Of a DNA stretch of 6,743 nt, positions 1 to 5,675 are shown piece after piece. The notes beneath the pieces are model-generated. The model saw nothing but the letters and a program-made list of their open reading frames with translations, was not told where the DNA came from and made no database searches. Position 1 is the stretch's first letter, and each line of letters opens with the position of its first letter. The stretch lies in assembly GCA_025455245.1 (NCBI GenBank), contig JALOMX010000214.1:1-6743 (forward strand), written 5' to 3'. The DNA comes from Chitinophagaceae bacterium (GTDB lineage Bacteria > Bacteroidota > Bacteroidia > Chitinophagales > Chitinophagaceae). A program made the translations under genes and the position numbers.

Positions 1-314
1 TGATATCCGAACCTTATCCAGAGGAACTTACCGGGTAAACTGTCGGACCTCTGTGGTTTCATTTTTTGAACAAAGCCGGGAGGGGAAGTAAAGTAGTCTC
101 CAAAAATACCAATGGCGCCATCTGTATAGGATGACTCATTCATCTTGGTAGCGGCTGTGGTAGCATATATCCTCCATTTCTGGTTGAGCCGCAGGTACGC
201 GTCAAGCGCCGGCCACACTTCCTGCGCATTGCTTGAGAGCTGCGAAAATCCTTTTTGCGAAGCCGAAATGCCGAAAATTATTATCAAATAAAAAAGTATT
301 TTTTTGCTTTGCAT
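1..314 (-). CDS. Secreted, probable outer-membrane protein, N-terminal part (gene runs off left edge)
   Basis: Reading the minus strand from the ATG at 314-312, the frame stays open for 104 codons to the window edge, so the 3' end is missing. Residues 1-25 form a signal peptide: two lysines near the start, a hydrophobic run of Leu, Ile and Phe, then a small-residue region ending near FSQ. The mature part begins with a stretch holding the pattern EVWPALDAYLRLN (32-44), then KWRIY, and later a GIFGDYF segment and an aromatic FLWIRFGY segment. Alternating hydrophobic and polar residues with many aromatics suggest a beta-barrel or other beta-rich envelope protein, perhaps related to the DUF2490-type proteins of Bacteroidota, though I am not sure of that family. 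There is no clear Shine-Dalgarno sequence. The stop of a possible small gene lies 61 bases upstream on the same strand, so the two could be co-transcribed. Confidence 0.72.
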   Translation of the reverse strand, partial: MQSKKILFYLIIIFGISASQKGFSQLSSNAQEVWPALDAYLRLNQKWRIYATTAATKMNESSYTDGAIGIFGDYFTSPPGFVQKMKPQRSDSLPGKFLWIRFGY

Positions 315-375
315 CACCCATGTGAATTTGAACGCTGTATACGGTTTGTCAACATTTTTTCAGGTCCTTTTTTTA

Positions 376-717
376 TTAAGTTGAATGGTATTTTTCAGAT
401 TGATGTAAAAAAAAGCCGGAGGCAGGCGTCAGATTGTATGTTGTTGCCTCAATGCAAAAGGTGGCACCTGTTTTAAGGCTTCCAAAAATGTCAACTGAGC
501 CTGTATTGCTTACTTCCAATTCCAATCCGTTTCTACAGGTTTTACCCGGTATGTCGCGAAGAAGCAGGTAATGTTCCTCCCGGAATAACCACGAATCATT
601 TGTTTGGCTATAAAGCTGTATTTTAGTTTTGGCCGGGAGTTCAACGACAATCAATATTATAAAGGAATACAATAAGATGATCTTAAGGAGGTTTTCTAAT
701 TTTTTAGTCAGTTTCAT
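376..717 (-). CDS. Possible small membrane-anchored hypothetical protein
   Basis: This 113-codon minus-strand frame starts at the ATG at 717-715. An in-frame TTG 12 bases upstream is also possible but less likely. I do not recognise the protein. Residues 1-9 are lysine-rich, and about residues 9-27 form one strongly hydrophobic helix (LLKIILLYSFIILIVVEL), so it would be a signal anchor with the remainder outside the cytoplasm. The rest is polar, with mixed beta-like segments such as GLELEVSNTGSVDIFG and two cysteines. Its composition is protein-like and the frame is the longest here, but I see no family match and no ribosome-binding site. It may be a real small gene preceding the secreted protein at the left edge, or a chance ORF. 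The plus-strand frame over the same bases looks random. Confidence 0.42.
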   Translation of the reverse strand: MKLTKKLENLLKIILLYSFIILIVVELPAKTKIQLYSQTNDSWLFREEHYLLLRDIPGKTCRNGLELEVSNTGSVDIFGSLKTGATFCIEATTYNLTPASGFFLHQSEKYHST

Positions 718-729
718 TATTCCGGCCAA

Positions 730-1138
730 TTAAAATTTTATTATTACGCCGCGTTGATTCGCCAACCCCCTCGCATATTTTTTTAGGCTGAAAAACAATC
801 CCGGTTTACAAATTTGGACTCCAAATTATATCTGCCATATTAATCTAACTATGATAAAAATCAGTATTGACTTCCCGGATAAGGTTGATTTGCTGAAATC
901 CCCGTCAATATTAGATTTCAACGGTTTTTCATACGGCTGAAAATCCTCATGAAACGGTTAAATGAAGAGTGTGCAAACAGTGCTTTAATGATTGATTTAC
1001 TTTTGTTTTCCGGTTGGTGAATGATAAACCGGGAGAAAAGTTGAAAAAAAAGATGGTATGAAATCCTAACTGAATTTTTCTTATCCCGATCGGTATCAGA
1101 AACCCCCAATTTTTTTTTAAATCAAATTCAAACAATTT
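730..1138. other. Divergent intergenic region, about 410 bases
   Basis: This AT-rich spacer separates the possible minus-strand gene at 376-717 from the plus-strand barrel gene at 1139. Two overlapping minus-strand frames here (918-1109 and 947-1135) encode low-quality peptides without domain features, so I treat the stretch as noncoding. It contains two short inverted repeats: a 7-base arm pair at 811-817 and 821-827 with loop ACT, and a 6-base arm pair CCGGTT/AACCGG at 1010-1015 and 1027-1032. Either could be an operator or a small leader hairpin, but neither is long enough to be sure. I found no good match to the Bacteroidota promoter pattern with both elements correctly spaced. Confidence 0.5.
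811..827. repeat. Short palindrome AATTTGG-ACT-CCAAATT
   Basis: There are seven perfectly complementary bases on each side of a three-base spacer, in the divergent spacer upstream of the barrel gene. The dyad symmetry suits a dimeric DNA-binding regulator, or a very small hairpin if transcribed. It lies about 310 bases before the barrel gene start and about 95 bases before the possible gene ending at 376. Function is not established, and a repeat this short can occur by chance. Confidence 0.3.
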
Positions 1139-1762
1139 ATGAAACGTTTCATTATTTCTCTGTTAGTCGTAACAATGATTTCTGCTGTGGGTTTCACCCA
1201 AAAAGGTACATTTTCCCTCAATGCCCCTTTAGGATATACCTTTAAAGACCGTGTAAAATTTGATGCTGCCTATGCTGATGTAAGCAGCGGCTTTCAATAT
1301 GGTGGCGGTTTGGAGTATTATACAAGCAATGTTTCTTCTATTGAATTAAGTTATCAGCGGGTAGGAGTTGATGTTCCCTTGTATCTTAATAATGGAACTA
1401 AAATTAGTGAGGGCGACGAATCAGGAGCAGTCAATTATATCTTATTGGGCTTTACGGGCTACCTCGATAAATCTCCTGATGCCAAAGCAAAACCTTTTTT
1501 AAGCGGAGGGCTTGGTGTAGGAATTTTGGACGGTGGTGGCGAATCAGCTACCAATTTTGCCTGGAACTTAAAAGCCGGTGTGAAAATTAATTCAGGTAAA
1601 CCCGTTTACTTTAAGTTGAATGCTTATCTCCAATCCGTTGTTTCTTCTTTTGGAGCCGATTACTGGAGAACCTGGTATGGTGTTGTTGCGGTGCCTGATT
1701 ATGCTACACTGCTGCAATTTGGACTTGGTGGCGCCGTTTGTTTTGATTTTAAAAAGAAATAA
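1139..1762 (+). CDS. Outer-membrane beta-barrel protein
   Basis: The 207-residue product begins with a classic signal peptide (residues 1-21: MKRF, a hydrophobic core, and small residues before GFTQ), which directs it to the Sec pathway. The mature chain is about 185 residues of alternating polar and hydrophobic residues rich in Gly, Tyr and Phe, for example GFQYGGGLEYY (51-61), the repeated ILLGFTGYL and FLSGGLGVGIL strands, and AWNLKAGVKI. It ends in a strand with FGLGGAVCFDFKKK, typical of small eight-strand OmpA/OmpX-like barrels (outer membrane protein beta-barrel, PF13505-like) of Bacteroidota. Substrate and role cannot be read from the sequence. The ATG at 1139 is the only sensible start because the signal peptide begins there; the preceding bases are A/T-rich without a Shine-Dalgarno sequence. 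It is a single gene, convergent with the DUF202-like gene 15 bases beyond its stop. Confidence 0.85.
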   Translation: MKRFIISLLVVTMISAVGFTQKGTFSLNAPLGYTFKDRVKFDAAYADVSSGFQYGGGLEYYTSNVSSIELSYQRVGVDVPLYLNNGTKISEGDESGAVNYILLGFTGYLDKSPDAKAKPFLSGGLGVGILDGGGESATNFAWNLKAGVKINSGKPVYFKLNAYLQSVVSSFGADYWRTWYGVVAVPDYATLLQFGLGGAVCFDFKKK

Positions 1763-1770
1763 AATCAAAA
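1741..1770. terminator. AT-rich inverted repeat across the barrel gene stop codon, possible bidirectional terminator
   Basis: TTTTGATTTT (1741-1750) and AAAATCAAAA (1761-1770) are perfect 10-base inverted copies separated by 10 bases. The left arm encodes the last FDF residues of the barrel protein and the stop codon overlaps the start of the right arm. The repeat sits between the ends of two convergent genes, where a terminator is expected. Each arm has only one G or C, so an RNA stem would be weak and there is no separate T-tract on the plus strand beyond it. A terminator role is plausible but not secure. Confidence 0.35.
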
Positions 1771-1777
1771 GGGGGTC

Positions 1778-2227
1778 CTAACCACTAAGAAGGGCTCCAA
1801 TAAACAAGAAGAAGGTTAACATCAGGATTACGTAACTAACCATCATCACCCCGGAGACATAAAACTTCGGGGTGAATCTATTTATCTTTTTCAGGGAAGC
1901 AACGTGTTTGAAGCTGTAACTGATCAAGCCAAGAAAGCCGGCAAAGAAAAGGACAAGTGATACTATTTTGGGAGAGAAAATTTGCATAAGCGGACCATCC
2001 GTACCTTCTCTGTGTTTTTCCTGCATCAGCTTGTATAAAGCAAAGCCCAGCGTGGTGGTGGTGGTGGCTGTTCTTACCATGGCTAATTGAGCCCTGTAAA
2101 GAGCCAATTCTAATTTATCGAGACTGATATCTTTCTTTTCTTCCTTGTCTTCTTTTTTCTTCTTTTTTTCAACATTGACGGAAGGCGCATCGGCTTCTTC
2201 AGTCTTTATAACAGGCAGGTTATCCAT
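1778..2227 (-). CDS. DUF202-like three-helix membrane protein
   Basis: The 149-residue protein has a charged cytoplasmic N-terminal tail with a Lys/Glu-rich block (residues 21-32), then the segment LALYRAQLAMVRT (41-53), which resembles the L-x-x-x-R-T-x-L-A-x-x-R-T signature of the DUF202 (YidH) family. Three hydrophobic segments follow: about residues 50-67 with five consecutive threonines, 87-105, and 121-147. The family consists of small inner-membrane proteins of unknown biochemical role, so I do not assign one. The family's usual tryptophan before the second RT is methionine-valine here, and the N-terminal tail is longer than in minimal members. The start at 2227 is preceded by AT-rich sequence without a Shine-Dalgarno motif. 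It lies 91 bases downstream of the TolB/TPR gene on the same strand, so readthrough transcription is possible, and it converges with the barrel gene. Confidence 0.75.
   Translation of the reverse strand: MDNLPVIKTEEADAPSVNVEKKKKKEDKEEKKDISLDKLELALYRAQLAMVRTATTTTTLGFALYKLMQEKHREGTDGPLMQIFSPKIVSLVLFFAGFLGLISYSFKHVASLKKINRFTPKFYVSGVMMVSYVILMLTFFLFIGALLSG
2052..2067. repeat. GTG trinucleotide microsatellite inside the DUF202-like gene
   Basis: Five tandem GTG units plus one G occur on the plus strand. Read on the minus strand they are ACC codons that, with a following ACG, give five consecutive threonines at residues 55-59, at the start of the first membrane helix. Slippage in units of three would change the threonine count without breaking the frame. 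Confidence 0.6.
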
Positions 2228-2318
2228 ATTATTATGTTTTAAAATGACAATTACAAAGTAAGTGATTTTACTGACACATTAGGATTGAAAATAACTTATT
2301 TATTTGTTTGTTGAAGCA
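2228..2318 (-). other. Spacer between TolB/TPR gene and DUF202-like gene
   Basis: These 91 AT-rich bases lie between two genes on the minus strand. I see no hairpin followed by a T-tract that would end the upstream transcript, and no well-spaced promoter pattern. A TTACTTTG string on the minus strand differs by one base from the Bacteroidota -7 consensus TAnnTTTG, but a matching -33 element is missing. Whether the downstream gene has its own promoter cannot be decided here. Confidence 0.4.
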
Positions 2319-3920
2319 CTAATTTTCTTTTCTTAAAGTTTCCTGCATTTTAATTAATTGCTGCAGGGCAAATCTGATTTTTTCACCAAGTTCTTCATCA
2401 AAGAGAATAGCAGGCAATACTTTTTCAAGATGAACAAGCCCTTCGGGATATTTGGCATTGTATTCTTTCAGGATCAATTTTATTGCCGGGATGTTTTTTT
2501 GGAAAACATAGCAAATCATTTCAAAAATATGCTCGTAAATCACTTTGCGGGTTCCTGTTTTCTGCGCATGAAAAAGCATCTTTTCATAATTATTGGTTTT
2601 CAGGGCGAAAAGAATTTCACCAAGGTTCAGCCACCAGTATGGAAGGGGGTTTAAGCCCCTTGCTTTATTTAGCTTTTCTATGCTTTTTTCATAATCGCCC
2701 GTCAAGGCATAGCAAAAACTGCAAGCGGCCTGAAAATAGGATGCATTTGGGTTGATAGATTCCATTTTTTCAAGGCTGTTTATGACTTCCTGTTTATTCC
2801 GGTAGAAAACCTGTGCCCAGGCCCAGGCAAGATGTGCATGTTGACCATGGGGATCCAATTGTAATGCCTTTTGAGCACAGGAGGCGGCCATTATCATAGG
2901 ATCCTTTTCCGTTTTATAATTATAGATTATTGCATCTCCATATAATTGTGCTAAAATGGCCCAGCAAATGGAACAATTATCATCTATTTCATTTGCCTTT
3001 TCCAGCTTTTGGATTGCCTGAAAAAACAGTGTGGATGAGTGCCTCATCTTATAATGATAAAACCAGAAAATGGCATTGGCCATTTGATTTTGGATGGGTG
3101 GAGGCTGATTTTTATTTAAAATATTTTTATAATGTATTAAGCCTGAATAACCGGCCAGTGTAGAAACAATCTGACTTGAAATGGTATCAATGGCATCAAT
3201 TCCTGTGGTGTTTTGAAGGTTTGTCCTGAACTGATCTGCCCAAATAATAATTTGACTCTCTGCATCAATCAGTTGATAGGATACCTGCAAAAAGTCTTTT
3301 TCGACTTCAATATTACCCGTTAAATAATTGGAAACATCAAGATCTTTCTCAATGTTTTTCAAGGTGCCGCCCGTTTCTATGTATTGGGATGTTGAATGGA
3401 AAGGAACAACCCTTATGTCCTGGAAAAGTGAAAGCTTTATGGTGAGAAACTCACAAAAACCGGTAATGGAAATGTTTTCGGTTTCCGGATCGACAAAGCC
3501 TGTGAACGGAACCACACAAATGTTGAACGACTTTTCATTTGACTCCGGATTGTTATTTGCGGATCCTACTGTGGAACCATTAATTGCCTTTGAAAAAATG
3601 GGTTGGTAAGATCCCTTTGGAAGGTCAATCCGATAGTGAATATCATGCTCTGTGTTTTGATAAAAGTCGGCCAGCAATTTACGTAACCGCATGGCATGAA
3701 TCCTGACAGATGCATTGAATTTAGGGTCATAATCCCCGGCTTTATCCAGAATTTCTTTTCCAATGGTATATTCCTTAATAATATGGGCTTTTCCTTCCAG
3801 GGTTTTTTCCACTATAAAATTTAAAAACTTTACAAGTTTGGGCGATTGTCTGAACAAAGGGCTATCGACAATTTTTGATAATTCATTTCTGATATCGTTA
3901 TGAGGTATTCCTTCTATCAT
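2319..3920 (-). CDS. Soluble three-part TPR protein with TolB/FlgO-like domain, probable regulator
   Basis: The 533-residue product has three parts and no signal peptide or membrane helix, so it should be cytoplasmic. Residues 8-109 match the N-terminal module of TPR 'adenylate-cyclase-like' proteins of Acidobacteria, Planctomycetes and Bacteroidota: FRQSPKLVKFLNFIVEKTL (23-41), KEYTIGKEIL (49-58), DYDPKFNASVRIHAMRLRKLL (63-83) and LPKGSYQPIF (100-109). After a polar linker, residues 131-260 form a TolB/FlgO-like alpha/beta domain with CVVPFTGF at the start, a LTGNIE strand, and QLIDAESQIIIWADQF (216-231). Residues 280-530 are helical pairs with TPR spacing, for example ALQLDPHGQHAHLAWAWAQ and GDYEKSIEKLNKARGLNP. 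No cyclase or kinase catalytic domain is present. The N-terminal module is often assumed to bind DNA or a partner, but this is not shown here. The gene is divergent from the DUF2252 locus and precedes the DUF202-like gene by 91 bases. Confidence 0.82.
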   Translation of the reverse strand: MIEGIPHNDIRNELSKIVDSPLFRQSPKLVKFLNFIVEKTLEGKAHIIKEYTIGKEILDKAGDYDPKFNASVRIHAMRLRKLLADFYQNTEHDIHYRIDLPKGSYQPIFSKAINGSTVGSANNNPESNEKSFNICVVPFTGFVDPETENISITGFCEFLTIKLSLFQDIRVVPFHSTSQYIETGGTLKNIEKDLDVSNYLTGNIEVEKDFLQVSYQLIDAESQIIIWADQFRTNLQNTTGIDAIDTISSQIVSTLAGYSGLIHYKNILNKNQPPPIQNQMANAIFWFYHYKMRHSSTLFFQAIQKLEKANEIDDNCSICWAILAQLYGDAIIYNYKTEKDPMIMAASCAQKALQLDPHGQHAHLAWAWAQVFYRNKQEVINSLEKMESINPNASYFQAACSFCYALTGDYEKSIEKLNKARGLNPLPYWWLNLGEILFALKTNNYEKMLFHAQKTGTRKVIYEHIFEMICYVFQKNIPAIKLILKEYNAKYPEGLVHLEKVLPAILFDEELGEKIRFALQQLIKMQETLRKEN

Positions 3921-4260
3921 TATTCAACAAAATACTAAACAATTCTTCAAAACATGCAAATATGTTGATATTAAGATGGAAAGGGGTACGCAATTGGGAA
4001 AAAAAGGATAAAAAGAATTTCAATTTTTTATCAGTATAAGACAACCGGGCTGATATTTATCATGCTTACCCGGAGAGCCTTTTATTAAGTTTGTTAAAGA
4101 ATTAAGAGATGGTTGCAGCTAACCGGAGAATCGACTTTTTTGATTAACCTTTCCAGTTTCGTGATTTTCAAAAAAAGGGATATGTATTTATTCAGGAACC
4201 ATTAAGACAGCCAGTTTCAATCTTTGGGTGCGCGGCAATTCTTGATGTATCATTTTTAAA
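3921..4260. other. Divergent intergenic region, 340 bases
   Basis: This AT-rich spacer lies between the divergent TolB/TPR gene and the DUF2252 locus and must hold the promoters of both. No ORF longer than a dozen codons looks real. It contains an AACAT/ATGTT dyad (3951-3955 and 3962-3966), 31 bases upstream of the TolB/TPR start. It also has a nested dyad at 4045-4073, where CCGGG and CCCGG enclose TGATA-TT-TATCA (4051-4062). On the plus strand AATCTTTG at 4219-4226 is one base from the Bacteroidota -7 pattern TAnnTTTG and sits about 35 bases before the DUF2252 start, but no -33 element accompanies it. All of these are weak candidates. Confidence 0.45.
4045..4073. repeat. Nested dyad in the divergent promoter region
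   Basis: The outer arms CCGGG (4045-4049) and CCCGG (4069-4073) are complementary and enclose a second perfect palindrome, TGATA-TT-TATCA (4051-4062). It could be a regulator binding site serving the divergent genes at 3920 and 4261. Arms of five bases can arise by chance, so this is only a candidate. Confidence 0.25.
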
Positions 4261-4896
4261 ATGAATAAAATGCGCAGTGATTTATTAAAGCATTTTCAGT
4301 CAAAGCAACTTTCCGTTAAGGAACGCTTTGAAGACGGAAAAGCCATAAGGACAAAATGTAGCCGGGCTGGCCACGGTGTTTATAAAATTCCGAAAAAGAG
4401 GACAGATCCGGTTGCCATGCTTGAAAAGCAGGCGGAAAAAAGATTGCCGGACCTTGTGCCTATCCGGTATGCACGCATGCTAACCTCGCCATTTGCCTTT
4501 TTAAGGGGGAGTGCCGCCATCATGGCCGGCGACCTCGCCGCAAACGGTCACACCACCGGAATTTATGTGCAGGCATGCGGTGATATGCATATGGCCAATT
4601 TCGGGGTTTTTGCTTCAGCCGAGCGCCGTCTGATATTTGGTATCAACGACTTTGACGAGACTATTCCCGGACCATGGGAATGGGATGTGAAGCGTCTGGT
4701 TACCAGTATTGTGGTGGGCGGGCAGTTTATGGGGGCCGACAAGGTTTTGTGCGAGGAAGCTGTTCGCACCGCAATGACCTCATACCGCAAAAGGATGAAG
4801 CAATATGCGCAAATGGGAAAGCGCCGAAAAAATATTCAGCAAAGCACGCGAACGAACACACCTGCAGGTACTTGGCAAGCTTACCGACCTTGTTGA
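4261..4896 (+). CDS. DUF2252 N-terminal fragment (phosphotransferase-like catalytic-loop part)
   Basis: This frame encodes 211 residues, of which about 1-185 are genuine DUF2252 sequence; the tail after QYAQM is probably out-of-frame and ends at an early TGA. Conserved family blocks are VPIRYARMLTSPFAFLRG (66-83), VQACGDMHMANFGVFAS (103-119), INDFDETIPGPWEWDVKRL (128-146) and a helix ending in SYRKRM. The segment CGDMHMAN has D108 and N113 spaced exactly as in the HGDxxxxN catalytic loop of aminoglycoside and choline phosphotransferases, and the following INDFD resembles their metal-binding aspartate motif. Phosphotransfer activity is my inference. The ATG at 4261 has an alternative at 4270; upstream bases are AT-rich with no Shine-Dalgarno sequence. 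By hand count GC is high in places, 40 of 60 bases in 4501-4560, compared with about 30-42 percent in sampled lines of the neighbouring TolB/TPR gene. Confidence 0.75.
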   Translation: MNKMRSDLLKHFQSKQLSVKERFEDGKAIRTKCSRAGHGVYKIPKKRTDPVAMLEKQAEKRLPDLVPIRYARMLTSPFAFLRGSAAIMAGDLAANGHTTGIYVQACGDMHMANFGVFASAERRLIFGINDFDETIPGPWEWDVKRLVTSIVVGGQFMGADKVLCEEAVRTAMTSYRKRMKQYAQMGKRRKNIQQSTRTNTPAGTWQAYRPC

Positions 4897-5593
4897 CGAA
4901 AGATATTGTTTTCGTGAAGATGCTCCCTTTATTGTAAGGCAAACACATACACCCGATGGTACCCCAATTAAAGATGCACTTGCTGAAGCCATGTCTTCTT
5001 ACATTTCATCACTTGCCGACGATAAGGCTGCTATTTTAAAACGTTACCGTATTACCGATGTTGCCCGTAAGGTTGTTGGAGTTGGTAGTGTTGGAACCCG
5101 ATGCTGGGTAATTTTTCTCGTCGGTAACCATGAAGATGATCCGTTGTTTCTTCAGTTCAAAGAGGCGCAGCCATCGGTGCTTGCTCCATACGTGGCAAGA
5201 TCGGCTTATGGCAATGATGGACAAAGGGTTGTTGCCGGGCAACGTCTGATTCAGGGTGCACCGGATATTTTTCTTGGATGGGGAAAACTCAGCTATGGCA
5301 ATTTTTATATGCGTCAGTTGCGCGATATGAAGGGCGGTATAGAGTTTGATCCTACAAAGGTTAAAGTTGAAAATATGCCACAATATACTGCCTTGTGCGG
5401 GTGGGCGCTTGCATTGGCACATGCCCGCTCCGGAGATTCAGCATTATTGGCAGGATATTTGGGTAACAGTGAAGCCCTTGACGATGCGATGGTTAAATTC
5501 GCTTTTTCTTATGCCGCCCAGAATGAAAGGGATTATGATGCACTTGGCAAGGCAGCAAAGTCCGGGAAGATAAAAGTTGCAATGGCTGAATAG
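4805..5593 (+). CDS. DUF2252 C-terminal fragment (glycine-rich loop and lysine part)
   Basis: This frame yields 262 residues from the ATG at 4805, which is probably an internal codon and not a true start. It overlaps the N-terminal frame by 92 bases. Conserved blocks are KARERTHLQVLGKLTDLV (13-30), VVGVGSVGTRCWVIFLVG (90-107), LFLQFKEAQPSVLAPY (114-129), GQRLIQGAPDIFLGW (135-149), FYMRQLRDMKGGIE (157-170), CGWALALAHARSGD (198-211) and AAQNERDYDAL (237-247). The glycine-rich GVGSVG followed by lysine 119 in FKEA resembles a nucleotide-binding loop plus ATP-anchoring lysine, which is unusual since in ordinary kinases these precede the catalytic loop. If translated alone, the fragment would lack the acidic catalytic motifs. 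It ends with TAG at 5591-5593, about 30 bases before the shared terminator hairpin. Confidence 0.75.
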   Translation: MRKWESAEKIFSKARERTHLQVLGKLTDLVDERYCFREDAPFIVRQTHTPDGTPIKDALAEAMSSYISSLADDKAAILKRYRITDVARKVVGVGSVGTRCWVIFLVGNHEDDPLFLQFKEAQPSVLAPYVARSAYGNDGQRVVAGQRLIQGAPDIFLGWGKLSYGNFYMRQLRDMKGGIEFDPTKVKVENMPQYTALCGWALALAHARSGDSALLAGYLGNSEALDDAMVKFAFSYAAQNERDYDALGKAAKSGKIKVAMAE

Positions 5594-5621
5594 GACTTAA
5601 CAAAATCCACTTTATCATAAT

Positions 5622-5664
5622 AAAAAGAGGGAGGGTATTGCGAAATATCCTCCCTCTTTTTTTT
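5622..5664. terminator. Strong bidirectional intrinsic terminator with GCGA tetraloop
   Basis: The left arm (5622-5639) and right arm (5644-5661) pair along 18 positions, with one G-U wobble (5635 with 5648) and a four-base loop GCGA at 5640-5643, which is a GNRA tetraloop. The stem centre is GC-rich (GAGGGAGG/CCTCCCTC), the plus-strand 3' side ends in eight T (5657-5664), and the 5' side begins with five A that become U on the minus strand. It lies 28 bases after the DUF2252 stop and 11 bases from the sulfide:quinone oxidoreductase stop, between convergent genes, so it can end both transcripts. In the minus-strand RNA the wobble becomes an A-C mismatch and the loop UCGC, so the plus direction should be the stronger one. 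Confidence 0.92.
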
Positions 5665-5675
5665 GCCCCCATAAC

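Larger units (their letters stand above)
4261..5593 (+). pseudogene. DUF2252 family gene interrupted by one frameshift
   Basis: Two overlapping plus-strand frames together make up one DUF2252 (COG4320) protein: the first carries the N-terminal conserved blocks, the second the C-terminal ones, in the correct order and without a gap elsewhere. The second frame is +1 relative to the first, so the DNA has one base too many or two too few in the junction. The second frame is open only from 4799, because a TGA stands at 4796-4798, and the first frame stops at 4894-4896, so the indel lies in that interval. A run of six A at 4827-4832 is one natural place for a length error; family-like sequence in frame 1 ends near QYAQM (codons to 4815) and resumes in frame 2 by about AEKIFSKARERT. 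Removing one base gives 443 residues, near the family's usual length. A true pseudogene, a consensus error in a homopolymer, and a small out-of-frame deletion are all possible. I see no recognisable programmed frameshift site. The biochemical role of the family is not established. Confidence 0.85.

Noticed and set aside
347..352. TTGACA on the minus strand before the left-edge gene, looking like a -35 box
   Set aside because: No -10 match lies at 16-18 bases from it, and Bacteroidota vegetative promoters do not normally use this element.
998..1005. TACTTTTG, an exact match to the Bacteroidota -7 promoter pattern TAnnTTTG, 134 bases before the barrel gene
   Set aside because: There is no TTG-type -33 element at the proper distance upstream, and one 8-base match with two free positions is expected by chance in AT-rich DNA.
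918..1135. Two overlapping minus-strand ORFs of 62-63 codons upstream of the barrel gene
   Set aside because: Both are short, overlap each other in different frames, show no domain, signal or start-site evidence, and lie in AT-rich spacer DNA.
2248..2275. Small AGTAA/TTACT inverted repeat in the spacer upstream of the DUF202-like gene
   Set aside because: The five-base A/T-dominated arms are too short to separate from chance in this composition.
4894..4896. Programmed +1 frameshifting as the way to make full-length DUF2252
   Set aside because: The overlap shows no known slippery site next to a stop codon, and I know of no DUF2252 member produced this way; a mutation or sequence error is simpler.
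5036..5422. A 128-codon minus-strand ORF inside the DUF2252 C-terminal region
   Set aside because: It lies antisense to strongly conserved family sequence and has no recognisable features; it is a shadow frame.
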